From Acidobacteriota bacterium (GTDB lineage Bacteria > Acidobacteriota > Terriglobia > Bryobacterales > Bryobacteraceae): DNA of 64,000 nt. The notes under the pieces are model-generated. The model saw only the letters and a program-made list of their open reading frames with translations, ran no database searches and was not told the origin of the DNA. Below, one piece after another: positions 36,742-47,200 of this stretch; the stretch's first letter is position 1; every line of letters starts with the position of its first letter. The DNA is taken from contig QHXW01000225.1 of the NCBI GenBank assembly GCA_003223115.1, positions 1-64,000 on the forward strand, given 5' to 3'. The translations under genes and the position numbers were made by a program.

Positions 36742-37977
36742 ATGACTCCTCATATGAGTCGTCGCAATTTGCTGCGGCTGGCTTTGACGCTCCCCGCAGG
36801 TCCGTGGCTGGCGCATTACACAGCACTGGCGACACCTTACCGGAACAAGGTCAGGATCACCGGCATCAAAGCCATGGGAATCAAGACTGCCACGGGCAAT
36901 TGCCTCATTCGCGTCGACACCGACGCCGGTCTGACGGGCTATGGAGAAGCAGGAGCCACGGGGGCGATGGCGCGCGCGCGCATCAAAACAATGGAGACGC
37001 TGTTGGTGGGTAAAGACCCTCTTGCCATCGAGCAGCACTTCCACAACATGACTTCGCTGATGCACACTTACATGGCGCACATCCCGACCATCAGCGGTAT
37101 CGATCTCGCCTTGTGGGATCTCGCTGGAAAGATTACGGGCCTGCCGGTCTGCGTGCTGCTGGGCGGACCGTTTCGCGATTCCATACAGATGTACTCGCAC
37201 GGCAACAACGTGGACATGCTCGATCCGGGATCGTGCCGCGAGTGGGCCCAGCGCATCAAGCAACAGCCCGAAGGCTTCACTGCATTCAAGATCGGCATTG
37301 ATACGGCGCTTGGAATTCCGCCTGCACGCTATACATCGACGCTGGATAAAGCTCAGTTGCGAACCGTGTCCCGCGCGTACACTAACGTGCGAGAGGCCTT
37401 GGGCCCCGACATCGAGATTGCGGTGCACTGCCACAACGAGTTCGACACGCCCAGTGCGATCGGCGTCGCGAAAGCCGTGGAGCCGATGGATCCGCTGTTC
37501 CTAGAAGATCCTCTCAACGTGCCGTATTCAGAAGGTTGGGTGGCGGTCAAACGTTCCGCGCGCATTCCAATCCTGACCGGCGAAAAGCTGGAGATGGTGC
37601 GAGGGTTCAGGCCATTCCTGGACAATCAGGCGGTGGACATTATTCATCCCGACCTGGCTTTTGCCGGCGGCATCACCGGAACACGAAAAATCGCCGATTA
37701 CGCGCAGCTCACCAGAACGCCGGTGGCGCTGCACAATGTGGGCACGCTGGTGTTGACGTACGCCTCCGCGCATTTTGGCACTTCGATCCAGAATTTCTAC
37801 CGTTCCGAAAGCGCGCTGGGGCGGCCTACCAGGCAGGTGGAAGATATGGCGTCCTCGAATCCGCCCGAGGTAAAGAACAGCAAGCTCAAAGTACCGATGG
37901 AACCCGGGCTTGGAGTGGATCTCAACCCAGACTTCCTGCGCCGGAACCTGGCAGACGGCGAGGAGTGGTGGGGATGA
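36742..37977 (+). CDS. Exported enolase-superfamily (MR/MLE) sugar-acid dehydratase-like protein
   Basis: A 411-aa protein with a Tat-like N-terminus (MSRRNLLRLALTLPAGPWLA) and the capping domain plus barrel of mandelate racemase/dehydratase enzymes. Visible motifs are FTAFKIGID (catalytic Lys strand), LFLEDPLNVPYS and LTGEKLE (metal Glu residues), and VALHNVGTL (catalytic His). The usual first metal Asp appears to be His in EIAVHCHNEFD. Closest in layout to galactonate/mannonate-type dehydratases; substrate unproven. ATG 36754 is an alternative start. Confidence 0.83.
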   Translation: MTPHMSRRNLLRLALTLPAGPWLAHYTALATPYRNKVRITGIKAMGIKTATGNCLIRVDTDAGLTGYGEAGATGAMARARIKTMETLLVGKDPLAIEQHFHNMTSLMHTYMAHIPTISGIDLALWDLAGKITGLPVCVLLGGPFRDSIQMYSHGNNVDMLDPGSCREWAQRIKQQPEGFTAFKIGIDTALGIPPARYTSTLDKAQLRTVSRAYTNVREALGPDIEIAVHCHNEFDTPSAIGVAKAVEPMDPLFLEDPLNVPYSEGWVAVKRSARIPILTGEKLEMVRGFRPFLDNQAVDIIHPDLAFAGGITGTRKIADYAQLTRTPVALHNVGTLVLTYASAHFGTSIQNFYRSESALGRPTRQVEDMASSNPPEVKNSKLKVPMEPGLGVDLNPDFLRRNLADGEEWWG

Positions 37978-38049
37978 GGGCGCGCTCCGTCGACCGGTGA
38001 CGGCGGAAACGATCGGAAAAAATATCGCTCGCTGACGGTCGCGGTCAGA

Positions 38050-38101
38050 CCGCCGGAAGCCCGGATAAGGCGCGGGTTCCAGACGCCGATCCCACTTGAC
38101 A
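38050..38101 (+). repeat. Interspersed ~50-bp repeat, copy 2
   Basis: CGCCGGAAGCCCGGATAAGG, then CGCGGGTTCCAGACGCCG and CCCACTTG. It matches copy 1 (19.7 kb) through GCCGGAAGCCCGGAT-type core and the CACTTG/AACTTG end. Confidence 0.6.
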
Positions 38102-38110
38102 GGCAAGACG

Positions 38111-38163
38111 CAGACCGGCGAAGGCCCGGATAAACGCGGATTCCAGGAAAGCCGGCCCCACTG
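38111..38163 (+). repeat. Interspersed ~50-bp repeat, copy 3
   Basis: GGCGAAGGCCCGGATAAACG, then CGGATTCCAGGAAAGCCGGC and CCCACTG. It lies about 10 bp after copy 2 in the same orientation. Confidence 0.6.
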
Positions 38164-38432
38164 GGCGAAACAGCGCAGGCGGCGGGATCTCGCTGAATGG
38201 TCTCACTGCAACGAAATCGCGGCACGTACCACCCAACATTTTCGTCAACTCAGTCATAATGGCGGTCTATGCGGCACCTGTTCGCATTATTGGCCGGGGC
38301 ATGAAGTCACTTTTCCTTTAAGCCGTTTCAATTTTGGAAGATTCAGTACGTTTTCCGGATTTTCACCAAGCGTGAATTGTGACGCTCTGGCGGGCCGCGG
38401 CGTACTCTCGAAGAGGCCGTGGTGAGAGCGCG

Positions 38433-39067
38433 ATGAAAGTTCTTATTTTGGTACTGGCGCCCTTGTTTGTATGGGGCGGCCATGCACTCGCCTGGACTCC
38501 CGCCGCAGACAATAGTCCGGATGACTCAAGCCATCGACATCCGGCGCCCGGAGCCTCCATTGTCCGCTTCGCGCAAGTGGATGACGGCGTGTACAGAGGC
38601 TCCAGGCCGAAAAATGACGCGGATTTCAAATTTCTTCAATCCAAACACATCAAATGTATTCTGGAGCTGAAGTTTCATCCTTCCTGGATCGATCGGAAAA
38701 ACGAAAAGCCAATCATTACGCCATCATTTTTTAAAACAGCCCTGATGAATGCCTCCCGAGTGCGCCGTCGGAAAAGCACGTGGTTCAGATCATGCATATT
38801 TTGAGGGACAAACGCTATCTGCCGATCTATTTTCACTGCGATATCGGCCGGGATCGCACCAGCTTGATCGCTGGACTGTACCAGATTTATTTCCGGGAAA
38901 TGTCGCCTCAGGAAGCCTGGCGGGACATGACACATTTTGGTTTCAAGGACTCCTGGACACTTCGCGGTCTGAAACGCTATTTTGAAAAGCACGAGCGGCG
39001 GCCGCGGTCCCTGGACACAGAGCCATTGAAAACCCTCGAGCTTTCCTTTATGTGGAATCACCCTAAG
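38433..39067 (+). pseudogene. Exported tyrosine/dual-specificity phosphatase, frameshifted
   Basis: The first frame has a signal peptide (MKVLILVLAPLFVWGGHALA) and a Siw14-like phosphatase start (QVDDGVYRGSRPKNDADFKF). It derails near 38755; the next frame supplies SEKHVVQIMHILRDKRY and the P-loop FHCDIGRDRTSLIAGL with catalytic Cys and Arg. No stop remains before the following gene in this frame, although a TAA at 39064-39066 in another frame sits right before that gene. At least one indel, perhaps two. Confidence 0.7.
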
Positions 39068-40374
39068 ATGCGGAGAAGGTCTTTCTACACGGCCCCGGCC
39101 ATGCTGTGTATGGCGATTTTCTTTCATCCGGCGCTCGAGGGCTATTCCGTGCTCAGCCACGAGGCGCTGGTCGACGCGGTGTGGGACCCGCTAATCAAGC
39201 AGCTGTTGCTGCGCGCCTATCCGGACGCCTCGGAGGCAGATGTAGTCAAGGCCCATACTTACGCTTACGGGGGCAGCGTCATTCAGGATATGGGCTATTA
39301 CCCGTTTGGCAACCGTTACTTTAGCGACCTGGCCCATTATGTCCGCAGCGGCGATTTCATCAAATCTCTTTTTGACGAGGCGCAGGACATCGACGAATAC
39401 GCTTTCGCATTGGGAACCCTGGCGCACTACGCCGCCGACAATTACGGTCACCCTCTGGCAGTGAATCTTTCGGTTCCTGAGATGTATCCCGAGCTCCGGA
39501 AGAAGTACGGAAAGTCCGTCACATTTGCGCAAGACCCGAAAGCGCACGTGATGGTCGAATTTTCATTCGACGTAGCGCAGGTGGCCGGAGGCGGTTACTT
39601 GCCGGGGACATACCACAACTTCATCGGCTTCGAGGTCGCACAAAAGTCATTGGAGCGTGCTTTAAGAAAACGTATGGTCTGGAGTTCAAGGATCTTTTCT
39701 TGAGCGAAGATCTTGCCATTGGAACGTTCCGGCGCGGAGCCAGCGAGGTGATCCCACGGATGACTGCGATCGCATGGAAACAGAAGAAAAACGAGATCCA
39801 AAATTTGAACCCGGGCATGACGCGCAAGAAGTTCGTGTACACCCTGACGCGGTCCACTTACGAGAAGGAGTGGGGAGCGAAGTACAGGAGGTCGAGACTT
39901 TCTTTCCGGAGGTGGGGGGAAGGCGACGCGCAGATGGGAGTCCTTGCGCGATTTATGGTTTTCCTGTTTCAACTGCTGCCCAAGGTAGGTCCGCTGCAGA
40001 CTCTCAATTTCAAGCCGCCGACACCGGCCGCTCAGGCGCTATTCGCGCAAAGTTTTCAAGCCACGCTCGACCAGTATCGAAGACTGCTGGATCACGTTCA
40101 GAAGAATCAGTTGCTGCTCGAAAACAAAGACCTCGACACCGGAAAGTCAACCAGGCCGGGCGACTATGAACTGGTGGACAAGACCTACACAAAGCTTCTT
40201 CACAAGCTGGCCGAAGATCATTTCCGCGGCGTGACGCCGGAGCTCAGAAATAATCTTGTGGCGTTCTACGACCTGGACGCACCGTTTGCAGCTAAGAAGG
40301 ACGCGGCGGAGTGGCAAAAGACTTTGCATGAGCTCAAGCTGCTGGAAGGCACTCCCGCGCCGGCAACGAGGTGA
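39068..40374 (+). pseudogene. Exported zinc-dependent phospholipase C-like protein, frameshifted
   Basis: The product has its own signal-like start (MRRRSFYTAPAMLCMAIFF) and mature N-terminus YSVLSHEALVDAVWD, followed by AHTYAYGGSVIQDMGYYPFG and GTLAHYAADNYGHPL. This is the His/Asp zinc-site pattern of zinc-dependent phospholipase C. The frame breaks near 39662; one added base gives FKKTYGLEFKDLFL and the remaining 220 residues to 40374. The C-terminal part is helical with no known motif. Confidence 0.7.
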
Positions 40375-40455
40375 GCGGGATGCGCAACGACTGTGCGCGC
40401 AATTGTTGCGGTTCGTATTTCGAAACGAATCCGGCAGCAGCCCCCCTCTCCAGGG

Positions 40456-40829
40456 TCATCGACCATGTAGGAGCGGCACAGCCGCCTCCGGCGAAAGACA
40501 ACGAACGGGAGATGCGCCAAGTCCCGCTGGATCCCTAGTCACGATACATTCGCACCCGGCCAGTTGTGCGGCAGCGGCGCTAACCGCGTCCTCGAAATCG
40601 GCAATGGCAATTCGAGCGCAAGTTGAATGACTGCGCCATCGACTGACGCGACGCCGAAAACCCTCAACATCGCGGCAACCGCGCGCTTCGCTTTGAGCGC
40701 GCCCAGCTGTCTTCGAATCAAATAATGAATTGTCGTTACCGCGTGAGCCGTAAGTAACCCGCGCGAGGAGCCTGCCTCGATGACGGCCCAAACGGCAGAA
40801 CTAGCTTCCACATAGGTTTTCCGGTCCAC
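40456..40829 (-). pseudogene. Degraded PIN-domain protein
   Basis: The 5' part (SSAVWAVIEAGSSRGLLTAH, then YLIRRQLGALKAKRAV) and, after a frameshift near 40615, the 3' part (ADFEDAVSAAAAQLAGCECI and VTRDPAGL) are pieces of one PIN domain. The N-terminal strand with the first catalytic Asp is missing. No antitoxin is adjacent. Probably a dead toxin gene. Confidence 0.65.
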
Positions 40830-40867
40830 GCGAAAAGAGTGTCATTCATCCGCTAGCGTCGACGTCT

Positions 40868-42226
40868 CTACTCGCGCGCCGGCGCGTGTTTCTCTACCGG
40901 TCCTGGCATGAGCGTGTTCTGCTTTTGCTGGGACAATTCGACCTGGTGTTTCCGTAGATCGGCCGCTCGCGCCGCGAATTTCTTTGCGTTTGATGCATCG
41001 CCCAGCTTGGCGTAAACCCGGCTGAGCTGGAAATGAGCGCCGAGGTGTTTCGGGTCCAACTCGATGGCGCGCTGCAGTTCTGCTCTCGCATCCTCCGTAC
41101 GCCCCAGCTTGAACAGCAGCTTGCCTGAATGAAAATGCGCTTCAGGCACGGCCGGACTTAGCTCACTCGAGCGGGAGAATGCTTCCGCCGCTTGGGAATC
41201 CCGATCGAGCCTCTCGAGCGCTAGGCCATAGAAGTATTCCAGCAGGAAATCCGCAGCCAGTTTTCCGCGGGCTTCCTCCAGGACGGCGACCGCTTCGGGG
41301 CCACGGCCGCTTTTCATGAACACTTTGGCGAGCGCGATGTAGCCCAACGGCACCTCAGGATGCATGGCGATGGCTTCGCGGAAGGAGCCTTCCGCCTTTT
41401 CGGGGTTGCCCTTCATCAGCTCTGTGGCTCCCAGCCGCAGGTGCAAGGCATAACTGTCTTGCGCCTTCTGCAATCCTTCTCGAACCGCCTTGATGGAGTC
41501 ATCAAAACGATCCAGATCCAATAGCAGGCGCGTGTAATCCAGATAGCGATCCTGGTTGCCGGGATCGAGGCGCACGGCCCTGTCGTAGTTTTCGAGCGCG
41601 CGCGGAAGGTTGCCAGAAGACTCGTAGGCCAGGGCCAGTAGCGCGGCGGCATCCGCATCCGTTGGACGCTGGTGTGTCACGGATTCGAGCAGTTCCACGG
41701 CCTTGGGGAATTGCCGTGAAGCCAGGTACGCGCGACCGAGGCCGAGCGATACCTGCTGCTCGCGATCCACAAGCGACCGGGCTCTTTCCAAATGCGCGAT
41801 CGCATCAGCCGCACGCCCTTGCCGAAGATAAACCGTTCCGAGCCCGTAATGCGCGAACTCATCAGTTGGATTCAGCTTCAGGGCCGCTTGAAAGGACTGT
41901 TCGGCCTCCGCTTCCTGGCCCGACGTCCAGTAATTGAATCCAAGATTTTTGTGAGGGTCGGCAAGTTTCGGATTCAGCTCGACGGCCTTACGGAAGTCTT
42001 TGTTGGCTTCAGGGATACGGCCGAGCTTGGTGAGGGTGATGCCAAGAAGATTGTAAACCTGTGCCTGGGAGGGCAACGTGCGCTTTGCCGTTTCAAGCGC
42101 ATCAAGAGCTTCTTGGTAGTGTTGCCGGCGGAGAAGCTCGAGTCCCCGCTCGAGCGCCGCGCGCCCATCCTCGGCAGACGAGGCCGCACTCAGAGCAAGC
42201 AGCAGGCAGATAATTCTAGCGATCAA
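40868..42226 (-). CDS. Exported TPR protein, 452 aa
   Basis: A signal peptide (MIARIICLLLALSAASSA) is followed by about ten tetratricopeptide repeats, for example AQVYNLLGITLTKLGRIPEA, then DEFAHYGLGTVYLRQGRAAD and LGAHFQLSRVYAKLGDASNA. The tail is polar. TPR arrays bind peptides or proteins; here the protein would act in the periplasm. Its start overlaps the previous TPR gene by 11 nt, so both are one unit after the receptor gene. Confidence 0.88.
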   Translation of the reverse strand: MIARIICLLLALSAASSAEDGRAALERGLELLRRQHYQEALDALETAKRTLPSQAQVYNLLGITLTKLGRIPEANKDFRKAVELNPKLADPHKNLGFNYWTSGQEAEAEQSFQAALKLNPTDEFAHYGLGTVYLRQGRAADAIAHLERARSLVDREQQVSLGLGRAYLASRQFPKAVELLESVTHQRPTDADAAALLALAYESSGNLPRALENYDRAVRLDPGNQDRYLDYTRLLLDLDRFDDSIKAVREGLQKAQDSYALHLRLGATELMKGNPEKAEGSFREAIAMHPEVPLGYIALAKVFMKSGRGPEAVAVLEEARGKLAADFLLEYFYGLALERLDRDSQAAEAFSRSSELSPAVPEAHFHSGKLLFKLGRTEDARAELQRAIELDPKHLGAHFQLSRVYAKLGDASNAKKFAARAADLRKHQVELSQQKQNTLMPGPVEKHAPARE

Positions 42227-44174
42227 GCTGCCGTACCCGTTCGGCTCTGTCCTGGGCCTGCTTCAGCTTTGCCGCTTTAATGCGCGCCACCGTGGCAAGC
42301 GCTTCCTCGGCTTCGCGGGTTCGGCCAAGTTGCCGGTAGGTGCGGGCCAGCAGGTAATGGGTCGAGCCGTCGCCATCCGCGGCGGCGGCCTTCTGCAGTT
42401 CCGCCTCGGCCTTGTTGTACTGTCCAACGCCGTAATAGGCCTTGCCGAGGCGCCGGTGGGCTTCCGTGAGACGGGGCTGCACCTGCAAAGCGCGCTCGAG
42501 CAGCGGAACAGCTTTTTCCGGTTGATCCTGATTGACGTAGATGCCGCCCAGATCCGTGTTGGCGTCGGGATCGAATGGATTAATCCCCAGCTCCTTTTGG
42601 AACTCGAGCGCCGCTTCCTCGAGGCGCAGATTTTTCAGATGCACGCGCCCAATCCCGAGATGTAAACCCGGCAGGGAGGACCGAGCCACGAGGGCCGCGC
42701 GATATTCGGTGATTGCCTTGTCATCCTGATTTTTCGCTTCGTAGGCTTGGGCTAGTAACTGATGGGTACGATAGGAATCCGGCTGGAGCGTGATGATGCG
42801 CTCGAAGGTTGCCAGCGAGAGATCCCGATAAGATTTCCCCAGCCAGAGGTGCGCCGAGACGTGTTTCGGATCCCGTTCGAGCACACGACGCAGCTCTCGC
42901 GCAGCCTGGGCCGGCTGGTGGGTTTCCAGATAAGATTGCGCCAAGGCAAACCGCGCTTCCACGTCCTGCGGCTGAGCCTTGAGATGGCGGCTCAGGCCAC
43001 CGATGGCCGCTTCGTACTGGCGCTTCCGCACGCTCTCGAGGGAGGCACTCCGTGAGGCTGGCTCAGGTATGGCGGACGGCGCCGGCAAGCGCATGGTTTC
43101 GAGTTGCTTCTGTGCCTCTGCGGACTCGCCGATTCTGGTGTACGCCAGCGCGAGCCCGAGCGTTTCCGCAGGCTCCGGCCTAGCTGCCGGCTTGCTCCAT
43201 TCCTCGATGGCAGCCTGATAGCGCGCACGAAGCGTATCTGGCAGGCTTTCCGTGGGCGTGCCGGCGGATTCCACGCAAGCGATTGCCTGGTCCGGCCGAA
43301 TGTTGCGGGCGCTACGCAGCTGCACGAGAGCCTCGGGCAGCCTGCCTTCCATCAGGAACCCTTCCGCAAGACCGCAGTAGGCTTCGACGGAATAGGAGTC
43401 GGCGCGCAATTCTGCCTCAAACTGCTCGACCCCTTCCTCGACTTTCCCCTGGCGCAACAGAATGGTTCCAAGGCCGAGGTGGGTACCAGCCGGCGGCGAA
43501 CCCTGTTCCAGCAGCTTCCGGTAGTAAATCTCGGAGGCCATCAACTCCTGTTGGGAGAGGAAGCTTTCAGCGAGAAGGAGCCGGCGCTCGACCGAAGCCG
43601 GCGCCAAGTCCTTTACTTGCTCGGACTCTTCGCGCGAGGCTTTCTGGTACGCTTCGCCCAGCAACTGCAGAATATCCACGTCGTCGCGAAGAGTTTCCGC
43701 AGCCTTCTCAAGCTCAAGAACGGCTCGGGCCGGCTTGCCGAACTCGATTAGCGCCGTCCCCAGCCAGAATCGCGCCTGTTTGTTTGCGGGCTGCTCGGCG
43801 GCGGCCGTGGTCAGGAAGGGAACGGCCTCCACGGGGCGGCCTAGTTTGCAATAGTTGATTCCCTGAAACAACATTGCCGCGAACTGGCCGGGCTTCACCT
43901 TGAGGCTTTTGGCGAGAGCGTTAGCCGACTGGTCAAACTTATTCTGTGCGTGCAAGACCAGCCCGAGATTCATGCGGATTTCAGCGAAGTCAGGTTTGAG
44001 CGCCAGGATGGCACGGTATTCGCGAGCGGCCGTATCCAGGTCGCCGGATCGTTGGGCGCTCTGGGCCGCAATAAAGTGCTCCTGGATCTGTGAATCGACG
44101 TCCGGCTGCTGCGCCGCGGCACGATAAAGGAAGACAAACAGACACGCGCTGCGCAACAGAATCCCACTCATCAA
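42216..44174 (-). CDS. Exported TPR protein, 652 aa
   Basis: A signal peptide (SGILLRSACLFVFLYRAAAQ) precedes some fifteen TPR units (AEIRMNLGLVLHAQNKFDQS, and later GLHLGIGRVHLKNLRLEEAA and THYLLARTYRQLGRTREAEE). There is no catalytic motif. It starts 27 bp after the receptor gene, so the two are very likely co-transcribed. SusD, the usual partner of such receptors in Bacteroidetes, is itself TPR-built; a similar substrate-handling role is my inference. Confidence 0.88.
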   Translation of the reverse strand: MMSGILLRSACLFVFLYRAAAQQPDVDSQIQEHFIAAQSAQRSGDLDTAAREYRAILALKPDFAEIRMNLGLVLHAQNKFDQSANALAKSLKVKPGQFAAMLFQGINYCKLGRPVEAVPFLTTAAAEQPANKQARFWLGTALIEFGKPARAVLELEKAAETLRDDVDILQLLGEAYQKASREESEQVKDLAPASVERRLLLAESFLSQQELMASEIYYRKLLEQGSPPAGTHLGLGTILLRQGKVEEGVEQFEAELRADSYSVEAYCGLAEGFLMEGRLPEALVQLRSARNIRPDQAIACVESAGTPTESLPDTLRARYQAAIEEWSKPAARPEPAETLGLALAYTRIGESAEAQKQLETMRLPAPSAIPEPASRSASLESVRKRQYEAAIGGLSRHLKAQPQDVEARFALAQSYLETHQPAQAARELRRVLERDPKHVSAHLWLGKSYRDLSLATFERIITLQPDSYRTHQLLAQAYEAKNQDDKAITEYRAALVARSSLPGLHLGIGRVHLKNLRLEEAALEFQKELGINPFDPDANTDLGGIYVNQDQPEKAVPLLERALQVQPRLTEAHRRLGKAYYGVGQYNKAEAELQKAAAADGDGSTHYLLARTYRQLGRTREAEEALATVARIKAAKLKQAQDRAERVRQLDR

Positions 44175-44201
44175 GAACTCATTCTAAATAAAAAACAGAT
44201 G

Positions 44202-47200
44202 TCAGAATTCGACCTTGGCGCCGAGTTGTATGTGTCTCGGCGGGTAAAAGCTGCTGCTGATAATCCCGAAACCGGCTGGATTGGATGTGTCAGCGGCGGG
44301 ATAGACCGAAAACGTCGTGTGATTGAATACATTGAAGAACTCGCCGCGGATGATGAAGCTTACGCGTTCATGAATGGTGGTTCGCTTTTGAAGCGTGAGA
44401 CTTTCATCGTTTCGCTTGGGGGTGCGAACTCCTGGAATTGCAATAGGGGCGGTGCCGAAGCTGAAATTGGGCGGCGTCGCGAACGCAGCCGGATTGAGGT
44501 AGCGGTCCACACTGGGATCAAAGTGCCCGCTAAAGCCCTTGAGCTTTTGGCCGGGAACTAGGTTGGGCCGGAGGCAGTCGAACCAGTCGTCCTTGCCGTA
44601 CAAGCCGGTATTGACTCCGCAGGAAATCGCGCCGACCGGGATGCCGCTTTGGTATCGCTGGATAGCCCCAATACTCCAGCCGCCGAAAATCACGTTCGAC
44701 GGTCCGCCAGCGCTCATCAGCCTCTTGCCCTTGCCAAGCGGCAACTCATACGTGTAGCTGAGAACCAGGGCGTGCGGAGTATCGAGCTGGCTGAGTGTCT
44801 TTTCCACCTTGCGGTTGTAATTATCCTGAGCCAAGAAGGCGCCACTGCCGAAGAATCCGGAACCACCCAATGCATCCGACTCGGAGTTGGTCAGGTTCTT
44901 GGACCACGTGTAACTCACTAGGAAAGTCAGGCCGGCTGAGAAGCGTTTTTCTACTTTGGTCTGAAGCGAGTGATACGTGAATGAACCCGACTTGTCGGGT
45001 GTGAAGGAGTAATCGTTGATATCGAAGTGTCCCACTTGCGGGTAGGGGCGCAGAGCGCGGCCCACGGTTGCGCCATTGGCTCCGGTACCCCACAGGTTCA
45101 CGAAACTCGAGAACGGCAGCGGGACAGGATCCTTGCCGGCGCAGCGGGGATCGGTTGCCTGTTGCGTGATGATGACGGCCAGGCAGGAGCCATAGCTCAA
45201 GTATTTCGGATCCGCCTGGTTCGGGTGTTGCAGTGTCGAAGTGAGATGATCGCCTTTCGAGGCGACGTATCCGATGTCGAACAGGATGTCTTTCGCGAGC
45301 TGCCGCTGGATGTCCAGAGTCCAGTTCTGGACCATCCCAGGCCGGCCGCCGCTGCGATCGAGGAATGCAATGTGACTCTGGCCATTCTGCCCGGAGGGAT
45401 CGAGGTTTGCCGAGTAGGATGGGAAGCCGTCATCCCAATTAAAGTTCGAAGGAGATGCTTGCGCCGCGAAGCCGATGGTGTCCTCGCCGGCATATCCGGA
45501 CTCTTTCAAGGGCGTATAGGAGATGCCGTACCCGCCGCGCACCACGGTCTTGGGATTCACCGAATAAGCAAACCCAAAGCGCGGGCCGAAGGACTTGAAG
45601 AAGGTGTCCTGCGGGTGCCGCCGGCCATTGCGTCCCGGTCCTTTACCGAAATAGACGTACGCTCCCAACCTGCCATCCGCGCCGGGATTGGGAATGCTGG
45701 TATCGAACCCGGATAGACGGTCGTGCGCTTCCGCCACGGTGTAGGGAATTTCGTAGCGCATGCCGTAGTTCAGCGTCAGCTTGGGAGTGACCTTGAAATC
45801 ATCCTGCGCGTAAAAAGCGTAGTAGTTCCACTGGTTCCGGACGTTGATGCCGACGCGCAGGTTGGAGCTCTTCACCTGGCCGAGCAGGAAACTGGCCCAG
45901 GCGTGCCCACCAGGACTGGTGACATTGGCTGGATCGGAGGTGGTCTGCGGGTTGAATTCGAACAGGCCGGAACCGTTCTCGCGGCGAGCGACATTGAATT
46001 GCTGGCGGCGTGTTTCAGCGCCAAACTTCAGGCTATGCCGTCCGTGCACCCAGGAAACGTCTTCGTTGAGCTGCGTGGATTGGTTTACAAAGCGTGAAAA
46101 TTCCGAGCCGCGCGAGAGGAATGAAGTGCCGGTCCAGCCGATGCCGGGAAAAGTCAGGTCTGGCACGTTCTTGAGGCCCAGAGCGCTCGGTTGATATTGC
46201 GGCAAGCCCGCGGTGTTCACGTTGCGCGCATCCGGACTTCGTGACAAGCCATAGTTAAAGTGATTCAGGAGATTCGGTTTGAAGATGTAGTCGTGACTCA
46301 AACGGATGTAGGTGGTCGACGTTCCACCGGTATCGGAGTAGATAGGGCCGAGGCTGCTGGTATTGTTCGAGTTCCTGGGCCCGCGCGTGATGCTGCCCGC
46401 TATCTTTTGCTTGTCCGATACATTCACATCACCTTTTTCTGTGTAGAAGTACGCATTCACGGGACTCCTAGTGATGTTCTGGGCGTTGTTCAACAGCGCG
46501 TCGGAGCCTTTCGGCAGCAACGCCATGACATTTTTAGAAACTGCGCTGAACCTCGCCTCCGGTATCTGGTTGTTGGAAAACGGAACGCAAGTGCCCTGAA
46601 TGCATGTTGCCGGGTCATAGATAACGGTGCCCGGCAGCAAGGCCGAGAGATCGCCGCGTTTGAAAGCTTCGGTAGGCACTGTAACCAACGCGAACCCGGC
46701 GCCGGGATATCTGTACTTTTCGAGCGATGACATCCAGAACAACTTGTTCCTGCCGTCATAGATCTTGGGGATATAGACCGGACCCGAGGCGACAAAGCCG
46801 TAGTCGTGCTGGTTTTTCGAGCGATTATCGTGGCCGGCGAGGTTGGAGAAAAAGTCGTTGGCATCCAGGGCCTTGTTGCGCAGGAACTCGTAGCCGGTGC
46901 CGTGGATGGTGTTCGTGCCCGATTTCATGACCAGGTTAACGATGCCCGATGATGTTCGTCCATACTCGGCCGCGAACCCGTTGGTTTGCACGCGGAATTC
47001 CTGGACTGCCTCGACCGAAACGCCGTAGTTAAAGGCCGGGATGCTGGGACGCGTGAGCTGGATGGTCGCGCCGTCCACAAAAATGTCGGTGCCGTACCAC
47101 TGGCCGCCGTTGACTTTGTTATACCAGTTGCCGGCTATTTCTCCCGTGTAGCCCGGCACCAGCGACATGAAATATACCGGGTTGCGAACGTTTCCGTCCA

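Larger units (their letters stand above)
37978..38432. other. Intergenic region with two ~50-bp repeats
   Basis: No gene-like frame. It holds two copies of the interspersed repeat (38050-38101 and 38111-38163) in direct orientation. The 3' part is A/T-richer and probably carries the promoter of the phosphatase gene. Confidence 0.5.

Noticed and set aside
36742-37977. Reading the enolase-superfamily gene as L-rhamnonate dehydratase to match GH78
   Set aside because: The metal-site motif does not clearly fit, and the gene is not in the GH78 cluster, so the substrate is left open.
44199-44561. Plus-strand 120-aa frame at the end of the receptor gene
   Set aside because: It is the antisense of the conserved receptor C-terminus, and its composition follows that gene's codons.
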